In this document: positions 5,196 through 10,652 of the stretch, piece after piece | Position numbering within the stretch: the stretch's first letter is position 1 | How the letters are laid out: the number at the start of each line of letters is the position of its first letter | Origin: Bacteroides sp. UBA939 | Lineage (GTDB): Bacteria; Bacteroidota; Bacteroidia; Bacteroidales; Bacteroidaceae | Assembly (NCBI RefSeq): GCF_002293435.1 | Contig: NZ_DBDF01000117.1 | Location: 1 to 10,652 of the forward strand | Reading direction: 5' to 3' | DNA length: 10,652 nt | The notes under the pieces: generated by a model | Database searches by the model: none | The model's input: only the letters and a program-made list of their open reading frames with translations | What the model was told of the DNA's origin: nothing | Translations under genes and position numbers: made by a program

Positions 5196-7049
5196 GTGGA
5201 TCTATTCAACTACTCCCGCAGAGAAACATCAGAAGTAAATATTGGAGCCACCCCTATGGGCGGTTCCAATCCTATACGCATACAGAGTATGACAAATACC
5301 GCTACACAGGATACGGAAGCCTGCGTGGCGCAAGCCAAACGAATTGTGGATGCCGGAGGCGAATACGTACGCCTTACAGCTCAGGGAATCAAGGAAGCGG
5401 AAAACCTGATGAACATCAACATCGGTCTGCGCAGGGATAGTTACATGATTCCCTTGATTGCCGACATCCACTTCAATCCCAAGGTAGCCGACGTAGCGGC
5501 ACAATACGTTGAAAAGGTACGCATCAATCCGGGTAATTATGTAGACGCAGCACGTACGTTCAAACATCTGGAATATACAGACCAGGAGTATGCACAGGAA
5601 CTGCAAAAGATACACGACCGCTTTGTCCCGTTCCTGAACATCTGCAAGGAAAACCATACTGCCATCCGCATTGGCGTGAACCACGGTTCACTGTCCGACC
5701 GCATCATGTCCCGCTATGGTGATACGCCGGAAGGCATGGTAGAGTCGTGCATGGAATTCCTGCGCATCTGCGTAAAGGAGAACTTTACGGACGTGGTTAT
5801 TTCCATCAAAGCATCCAATACTGTGGTGATGGTGAAAACTGTACGCCTGCTGGCAGCCGTCATGGAGAAAGAAGGAATGCAATTCCCGCTACACCTTGGC
5901 GTAACGGAAGCCGGTGACGGTGAGGACGGACGTATCAAATCAGCTTTAGGTATCGGAGCATTACTTTCCGATGGGCTGGGTGATACAATCCGCGTATCTC
6001 TGAGCGAAGCGCCCGAAGCGGAAATACCTGTTGCCCGCAAATTAGTGGATTACATTGTTCAACACGAAGAACATCCCTACATTCCCGGCGTAACTGCCGA
6101 AAGGTTCGATTATCTTTCTCCGGCACGACGCAAAACGAACGCCGTACGCAATATTGGTGGCAGCAACCTGCCTGTAGTTATTGTGGAGCGTATGGACGGA
6201 AAGTTCGATACCCATCCTCAGTTTATCCCTGATTATATCTATGCAGGTCGTGCTTTGCCCGAAGTTCGTGAAGAAGGAACAGAATATATCCTCGACACCG
6301 ACGTATGGCAAGGAGAGTCCGGTACGTATCCGGCTTTCACTTACAAACAGCTCCCGTTTATGGGCAGTTACCAATCTGACCTGAAGTTTTTGTTTATGCC
6401 TTACATGGCGCAAACGGAGGAGGTCATTGCTTGCCTGAAGTATCATCCGGAAGTAGTAATGGTATCGCAAAGTAATCATCCCAACCGGCTCGGGGAACAC
6501 CGCGCTTTGGTACATCAGTTGATGAAAGAAGGATTGAAGAACCCGGTTGTCTTCTTCCAGCACTATGCGGAGAATGAAGCGGAGAACTTGCAGATAAAGT
6601 CCGCTGCCGACATGGGGGCGCTTATTTTCGATGGCTTTTGTGATGGTATTTTCCTGTTTAATCAGGGCAACCTCAGTCATGCTGTAGTAGACGCCACTGC
6701 TTTCGGCATTCTGCAAGCAGGACGTGTACGCACCAGCAAGACGGAGTATATTTCCTGTCCCGGTTGCGGACGCACTTTGTTTGATTTGCAAAGTACCATA
6801 GCCCGTGTGAAAGCAGTAACTTCGCATCTGAAAGGGTTGAAAATCGGTATCATGGGATGCATAGTCAACGGTCCGGGGGAGATGGCGGATGCCGATTACG
6901 GCTATGTAGGAGCCGGACGCGGGAGAGTCAGCCTGTATAAAAAGAAAGAATGCATCGAGAAGAATATTCCCGAAGAAGAAGCCGTAGAGAAACTGATTGA
7001 GTTAATCAAGGCGAATGGGGATTATGCGGAGATTACTTCTTCTGACTGA
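5196..7049 (+). CDS. ispG: 4-hydroxy-3-methylbut-2-enyl diphosphate synthase, long three-domain form
   Basis: A 617-residue iron-sulfur enzyme of the MEP pathway, converting MEcPP to HMBPP for isoprenoid synthesis. The TIM-barrel domain covers about 5-285 (PIRIQSMTNT, LIADIHFNP, VRINPGNY, IRIGVNHGSL, LGVTEAGDGEDGRIKSA). A large extra domain follows at about 290-500. The C-terminal 4Fe-4S domain has C521 and C524 in CPGCGRT, C555 in GCIVNGPGE and the ligand glutamate E562. E. coli IspG is about 370 residues; long forms with this insertion are known from plants, chlamydiae and Bacteroidetes. The start is GTG at 5196. It is the only option, because an in-frame TAA lies at 5181-5183 and the next ATG falls inside the conserved TPMGG motif. 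It follows purE by 49 bases and its end overlaps the convergent hydrolase gene. Confidence 0.96.
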   Translation: MDLFNYSRRETSEVNIGATPMGGSNPIRIQSMTNTATQDTEACVAQAKRIVDAGGEYVRLTAQGIKEAENLMNINIGLRRDSYMIPLIADIHFNPKVADVAAQYVEKVRINPGNYVDAARTFKHLEYTDQEYAQELQKIHDRFVPFLNICKENHTAIRIGVNHGSLSDRIMSRYGDTPEGMVESCMEFLRICVKENFTDVVISIKASNTVVMVKTVRLLAAVMEKEGMQFPLHLGVTEAGDGEDGRIKSALGIGALLSDGLGDTIRVSLSEAPEAEIPVARKLVDYIVQHEEHPYIPGVTAERFDYLSPARRKTNAVRNIGGSNLPVVIVERMDGKFDTHPQFIPDYIYAGRALPEVREEGTEYILDTDVWQGESGTYPAFTYKQLPFMGSYQSDLKFLFMPYMAQTEEVIACLKYHPEVVMVSQSNHPNRLGEHRALVHQLMKEGLKNPVVFFQHYAENEAENLQIKSAADMGALIFDGFCDGIFLFNQGNLSHAVVDATAFGILQAGRVRTSKTEYISCPGCGRTLFDLQSTIARVKAVTSHLKGLKIGIMGCIVNGPGEMADADYGYVGAGRGRVSLYKKKECIEKNIPEEEAVEKLIELIKANGDYAEITSSD

Positions 7050-7800
7050 ATAGCCACTCCATAAAGCCGGGATAATTGAACGCAGGATTCCAACTGCCAT
7101 GACTGCAACCGGGGAATTCAATGTATTCCACATCCGCACCGGCAGCCTTCAAGGCTCTGTATGCGGCGCGCGAACCTTCCGGAGTAACCACATTGTCGGC
7201 ATCGCCATGGAAGATACGGAACTTTACCGGCTTGGCTGCTTTCAGGCGGTCAGGATTCACCGCTCCGCAGATAGGAATTGCGGCTGCAAATACTTCGGGG
7301 AAACGGATAGCCATATCAAACGTACCCATGCCACCCATAGAGAGTCCCATGATATAAACACGGTTTGCGTCTACCTGAGGCATTGCCAGATAAGTATCCA
7401 GCAAGTCTTTCACCGTTTGTGTTACGGGAGCGATGGGGGCATCCAACGGCATATCATCCGGCATGAATGAAGCAGGACGCTCCATATACGCCCAATAGCC
7501 GGTTGCAGGACATTGCGGCACAAGCACAAATGCAGGATACTTTTCCCTGTTCACCGGGTTAAGGAACATCTGTCCGCCATGGGTCAGCTGTTTTTCATTG
7601 TCGTTGCCCCGCTCTCCGGCACCGTGCAGGAAAAGTACTAAAGGATATTTCTCTCCGGCTTTTACCGTTTCGGGACGAAGCAGGCGATAGGGCAATGCGT
7701 CACCTCGAGAAGAGATAAAGGTTTCTTTCTGGTAAGTCTCTTGTGCCGAAAGAGGCAGTAAAGAGAATAGCACACAAACTACATTGATTATTCGTTTCAT
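7033..7800 (-). CDS. secreted alpha/beta-hydrolase (putative esterase or peptidase)
   Basis: A 255-residue serine hydrolase with an N-terminal signal peptide (MKR, then a hydrophobic run to LPLSAQ; cleavage likely after A19), so it acts in the periplasm or outside. HGAGERG (59-65) supplies the oxyanion hole. The nucleophile is S154 in GLSMGG, with D202 in HGDADNVV and H234 in CSHGSW completing the triad. This layout is that of the prolyl-oligopeptidase-like and PHB-depolymerase-like single-domain esterases common in Bacteroides, some of which act on acylated polysaccharides. The substrate here is unknown. A GTG nine bases further up (7809) is in frame, but the ATG at 7800 gives a better signal peptide. 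The gene follows the S41 protease by 84 bases on the same strand. TATCTTTA at 7843-7836 is a one-mismatch -7 box that might give it its own transcript. Confidence 0.85.
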   Translation of the reverse strand: MKRIINVVCVLFSLLPLSAQETYQKETFISSRGDALPYRLLRPETVKAGEKYPLVLFLHGAGERGNDNEKQLTHGGQMFLNPVNREKYPAFVLVPQCPATGYWAYMERPASFMPDDMPLDAPIAPVTQTVKDLLDTYLAMPQVDANRVYIMGLSMGGMGTFDMAIRFPEVFAAAIPICGAVNPDRLKAAKPVKFRIFHGDADNVVTPEGSRAAYRALKAAGADVEYIEFPGCSHGSWNPAFNYPGFMEWLFSQKK

Positions 7801-7884
7801 CAGAATCACGATTTACAAGGTTTCACTTCTGAGCGTAAAGATACACTTTTTTCATCGGAATGATTATTGGAGTGTTACTTATCA

Positions 7885-9558
7885 TCAATTCTTTGCAACC
7901 GGAACGCTCAGCATCTCCTCGTATTTAGCAGGATCGCTCAGCACCTTTACCGCCTCATGCAAATCACTATCATCCTTCAACTGCTGGATAATACCTCCGC
8001 GCTGGAAATAATAACGCTTGATAATTTCCTGCGCAATCATATTCTTGATATCCTTTGAGAAATAGTCGAGGTCACGGTCCAAGTTATGAGTAAGTTTCTG
8101 CTCAAGAGCCTTGAATTCCTCGGAAGCGTCCGTCAGGTAACCTTCAAATTCAGCCATCTCTTTCAAGTTCTTCAATATCTTCTCACTCTGCTGGTCGTAC
8201 TTGAAGTCGGCCTTCTTCACCATTTCCTTGAATTCCGCATAATCGGTATCCGCTACTGCAAACTTTTCAGGAGCGGCAACCTGAGGGTGTTTCAAACAAT
8301 ATTGTGTTGCATAATCAAATATCAGATTATCATTCACCAGATAGAATAGGATATTAGGCAGCTTTTCCTGCTCTACAGTAATATCCGGCGTCACTCCACC
8401 GCCATCACGAACTTCACGCCCGATAGCTGTGTGGAATACAGTGGTCAAGCTATCCGGAATACGTCCTACGCTACCATCCGGATTGCGATGCTTATAGTCT
8501 ATCGCCTGTACGCAACGCCCGCTGGGTATGTAATATTTGGAGGTTGTTACTTTCATTGTACCGCCATAAGGCAAGGTACGGGGAACCTGTACCAGACCTT
8601 TCCCAAATGTGCGGTTACCGATAATCACTGCCCGGTCATAATCCTGCAATGCACCTGCCAGTATCTCCGAGGCGGAAGCAGTACCGCTGTTTACCAATAC
8701 GGCAACAGGAATATCCGTATCCAGAGGCTCACGCAAAGTTTTGTATGTATTGCTCGCCTGCTTTATCTTCCCCTTGGTAGTAACAATCGTCTTGCCGCGA
8801 GGCAAGAAGAAATTCGCAATTTCCACAGCTTCTTCCAGCAGACCGCCGCCATTGTTACGCAGGTCAATCACCAGCGAAGTAATGCCTTGCTTCTTCAAAT
8901 CGAGGAAAGCATTTTTGAAGTCTTTGGAAGGATCACCGGAGAAGGTGCTCAGGTTTATATAGCCTACATTATTTTCCTGCTTCCCATAATAAGGGATAAA
9001 CGGTAACTGGATATTCTTACGCACAATCGTAAAATCCAAGGGCTTCTGTTCGCCTGGACGTTCAACCTTTAACTTAAAACTTGTACCTACCTGACCGCGA
9101 AGCATCGTACTTACATTCATATTTCCGGTCAGGTCTTCCCCGTCTATTTCAAGCAGGATATCACCAACTTTCAGACCAACCTCTGCGGCAGGCATATTCT
9201 CGTAAGGCTCTACAATCACCGTACGTTTCAGTTTCGGCTCATACCGGATAACGGAACCGATACCTCCGTAAGAACCTTTAAGCATCTGCTCCAACTCACT
9301 GCGGTCTTCTTCGGGATAATACTCCGTATAAGGGTCAAGCGAATAAAGCATGGCGTCAATCCCTCCACGTATAGTCTTGTCCGGATTTAGCGTATCCACG
9401 TAGAACATATCCAACTCCTTGACAATGGAATTGAATATATCCAGATTCTTTGCAATCTGGAAATTGCGGTCATCACCACTCTTGAAACTAAAAAAGACGA
9501 TAGCACCCACTACCGGTAACAGGATAGCTACATAGCGCATTCTCAGAAACTTTTTCAT
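7885..9558 (-). CDS. S41 family C-terminal processing protease with PDZ domain
   Basis: A 557-residue protease of the CtpA/Prc type that cuts proteins near their C-terminus, probably in the periplasm. An uncleaved signal anchor or signal peptide lies at about 8-25. A helical N-terminal region carries DPYTEYYPEED (75-85), the usual DPHT/YTxY segment. A PDZ domain follows at about 96-180 (GIGSVI, GLKVGDILLEIDGEDL). The S41 core has VIDLRNNGGGLLEEAVEIA (230-248), nucleophile S295 in GTASASEI and general base K320 in FGKGLVQ, the standard 25-residue spacing of the Ser-Lys dyad. The charged helical tail beyond residue 400 is about 150 residues. The kinase gene ends 12 bases upstream, indicating one transcript. 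Likely roles are in envelope protein turnover; targets are not evident. The symbol ctpA would fit but cannot be separated from paralogues. Confidence 0.94.
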   Translation of the reverse strand: MKKFLRMRYVAILLPVVGAIVFFSFKSGDDRNFQIAKNLDIFNSIVKELDMFYVDTLNPDKTIRGGIDAMLYSLDPYTEYYPEEDRSELEQMLKGSYGGIGSVIRYEPKLKRTVIVEPYENMPAAEVGLKVGDILLEIDGEDLTGNMNVSTMLRGQVGTSFKLKVERPGEQKPLDFTIVRKNIQLPFIPYYGKQENNVGYINLSTFSGDPSKDFKNAFLDLKKQGITSLVIDLRNNGGGLLEEAVEIANFFLPRGKTIVTTKGKIKQASNTYKTLREPLDTDIPVAVLVNSGTASASEILAGALQDYDRAVIIGNRTFGKGLVQVPRTLPYGGTMKVTTSKYYIPSGRCVQAIDYKHRNPDGSVGRIPDSLTTVFHTAIGREVRDGGGVTPDITVEQEKLPNILFYLVNDNLIFDYATQYCLKHPQVAAPEKFAVADTDYAEFKEMVKKADFKYDQQSEKILKNLKEMAEFEGYLTDASEEFKALEQKLTHNLDRDLDYFSKDIKNMIAQEIIKRYYFQRGGIIQQLKDDSDLHEAVKVLSDPAKYEEMLSVPVAKN

Positions 9559-9570
9559 ATTCTTATTCTA

Positions 9571-10551
9571 TTATAATTCACTGATTTTCGTTTTTATATC
9601 TTCCCACCACGCGGCAGGCATTTCGGCGCCAATCACCCGGATAATGTTCCCGGACAGGACAGAGCCTATCTTACCGCATTTCTCAAAAGAATACCCACAG
9701 GTTAATCCGTATAGAAAACCGGCTGCAAAATAATCTCCCGCTCCGGTAGTATCTATCACTTTATCTACAGGAATGGCACTTACATGCACTTCTTCCGTTC
9801 CTTTACGGATAAGAGAACCTTTTGATCCTATCTTCACGATAGCGATGCTGCACATCCCGGCTATAACCTCCAACGCTTCTTCCGGCTCTTTACCGGTAAA
9901 CGCTTTCGCTTCTTCCTCATTAGCAAACACAATATCTACGTACTTGTTTATTAGTAAGGAGAAAAAATCATGATCTTGCTCCACAATATTATAGCTCGCC
10001 AAATCCAGGCAGACCTGTAATCCGGCTTCCTTAGCCAGTTCAATGGCGCGAAGTATCATATCGTGATCCTGTACCAAGTAACCTTCAACGAATAGATAGG
10101 TGTAGCCTTTGAATATATCAAGTGAAAAATCTTCTGCTTTCAGCGTAGCGGCAGCGCCCAGATAGGTGCCGAATGTACGTTCTCCGTCAGGGGATATAAA
10201 AGTAGAGGCGACTCCTGAGGACAAATCTGCGGATATTAACAAATTCGCTTCAGTTCCCCGCTCCAACAAGCTTTGCCGGTAGAATTCCCCGTAAGCGTCA
10301 TTACCGATTTTACCAATAAAGCCTGTCTTTGCCCCAAGACATGCCATACCACGGATGGTATTACCTACAGAACCTCCGGCTGCCTGATGGGTTAGCATTC
10401 TGCTAAAATAATTATTGATAATTTGCAATTTGTTTTCATCAATCAAAATCATGCTCCCCTTTGGCAGTTCCATTTCTCTTAGAACGTGGTCATCGTTGAG
10501 AGTAGCCAAAACATCAACAAGAGCGTTACCTATTCCTATTATTTTGTCCAT
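9571..10551 (-). CDS. PfkB-family carbohydrate/nucleoside kinase (adenosine kinase-like)
   Basis: A 326-residue cytoplasmic ribokinase-fold kinase. The N-terminal strand IIGIGNALVDVLA, the first PfkB signature region GGSVGNTIRGMACLG (59-73) and GFIGKIGNDAYGEF (77-90) bind substrate. DTTGAGDYFAAGFLYG (267-282) is the second PfkB signature, with the anion hole and catalytic base D273. NEEEAKAFTG (211-220) is another typical segment. The GNALVD start is typical of proteins annotated as adenosine kinase, but sugar substrates cannot be excluded. The frame stays open to an ATG at 10581, yet homology starts at MDKIIGIG, and the probable -7 box (10568-10575) lies downstream of that ATG, so 10551 is chosen. 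It leads an apparent operon with the S41 protease. Confidence 0.92.
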   Translation of the reverse strand: MDKIIGIGNALVDVLATLNDDHVLREMELPKGSMILIDENKLQIINNYFSRMLTHQAAGGSVGNTIRGMACLGAKTGFIGKIGNDAYGEFYRQSLLERGTEANLLISADLSSGVASTFISPDGERTFGTYLGAAATLKAEDFSLDIFKGYTYLFVEGYLVQDHDMILRAIELAKEAGLQVCLDLASYNIVEQDHDFFSLLINKYVDIVFANEEEAKAFTGKEPEEALEVIAGMCSIAIVKIGSKGSLIRKGTEEVHVSAIPVDKVIDTTGAGDYFAAGFLYGLTCGYSFEKCGKIGSVLSGNIIRVIGAEMPAAWWEDIKTKISEL

Positions 10552-10567
10552 TCCGGTATTTTTTTTG

Positions 10568-10575
10568 CAAAGATA
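10568..10575 (-). promoter_or_regulatory. -7 promoter element for the kinase operon
   Basis: The minus strand reads TATCTTTG, an exact match to TAnnTTTG. Transcription would begin near 10561, about ten bases before the ATG at 10551, giving a very short leader. A matching -33 TTTG about 20 bases upstream was not found. Confidence 0.5.
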
Positions 10576-10606
10576 TTGCATATTTCAAAATATCCTATTA
10601 CTTTTG
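10575..10606 (+). promoter_or_regulatory. promoter for the tRNA gene
   Basis: TACTTTTG at 10599-10606 matches the -7 consensus TAnnTTTG exactly. ATTG at 10575-10578 lies 20 bases upstream, one base off the -33 TTTG. This is the best two-part promoter in the window. Transcription would start near 10613, about 20 bases before the tRNA 5' end. Confidence 0.65.
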
Positions 10607-10631
10607 CACCGCATTTGAGAAAAAACAACAT

Positions 10632-10652
10632 TCTTCCTTAGCTCAGTCGGTT
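10632..10652 (+). tRNA. 5' part of a tRNA gene (cut by window edge)
   Basis: TAGCTCAG followed by TCGGTT is the classical U8-A9, D-stem GCTC, A14-G15 and G18-G19 of a tRNA. Counting back, the acceptor 5' strand is TCTTCCT (10632-10638). The anticodon lies beyond the edge. The acceptor strand would suit a tRNA-Asn in this group, but that is from memory and cannot be tested here. More tRNA genes may follow. Confidence 0.8.

Noticed and set aside
6042..6827. 261-residue open frame antisense to ispG
   Set aside because: It lies wholly within conserved ispG coding sequence on the other strand, with no domain or start signal.
10552..10581. Kinase start at the upstream ATG (MQYLCKKNTG)
   Set aside because: The probable -7 box overlaps this segment, so it would not be transcribed, and PfkB homology starts at MDKIIGIG.

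Overview
The window reads as a chromosomal, housekeeping stretch from a member of the Bacteroidales, most likely Bacteroides or a close relative. Three things point there: gene content and protein sequences (a three-domain type IspG, sigma-54, and an S41 protease next to a PfkB kinase); promoters that fit the Bacteroidetes pattern (TTTG about 20 bases before TAnnTTTG) rather than the E. coli one; and the near absence of Shine-Dalgarno sites. Identifications come from reading the proteins, without database searches.

Layout. Positions 1-88 hold the 3' end of the first transcript, with a probable terminator. Positions 86-1459 (minus) encode a Xaa-Pro aminopeptidase (aminopeptidase P). A 339-base divergent spacer with promoters for both neighbours follows, then rpoN (1799-3289, plus). 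Next on the plus strand come a small membrane protein related to PAP2 phosphatases (3378-4043), gcvH (4091-4471), purE (4637-5146) and ispG (5196-7049). ispG converges on, and overlaps by 17 bases, a minus-strand set that reads from right to left: PfkB-family kinase (10551-9571), S41 C-terminal processing protease (9558-7885) and a secreted alpha/beta-hydrolase (7800-7033). At the right edge the first 21 bases of a tRNA gene start on the plus strand, with their own promoter back to back with that of the kinase.

How the genes fit together. gcvH carries the lipoyl arm of the glycine cleavage system, which supplies one-carbon units used in purine synthesis, where PurE acts. IspG is an iron-sulfur enzyme of the MEP isoprenoid pathway. 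The shared strand and lack of obvious internal promoters suggest gcvH-purE-ispG may be co-transcribed. The kinase and protease are 12 bases apart and look like one operon, perhaps with the hydrolase.

The most unusual signal is not a gene. Three successive spacers on the plus strand (after rpoN, gcvH and purE) contain runs of degenerate seven-base units, GRTTARY or AGTAGTW in type, in strict seven-base register. Two of the runs begin across the stop codon of the gene before them. Between gcvH and purE the runs face each other and can fold into a stem of about 55 base pairs. I know of no named element in Bacteroides that matches. No defence system, mobile element, CRISPR array or evident new multi-gene system is visible.
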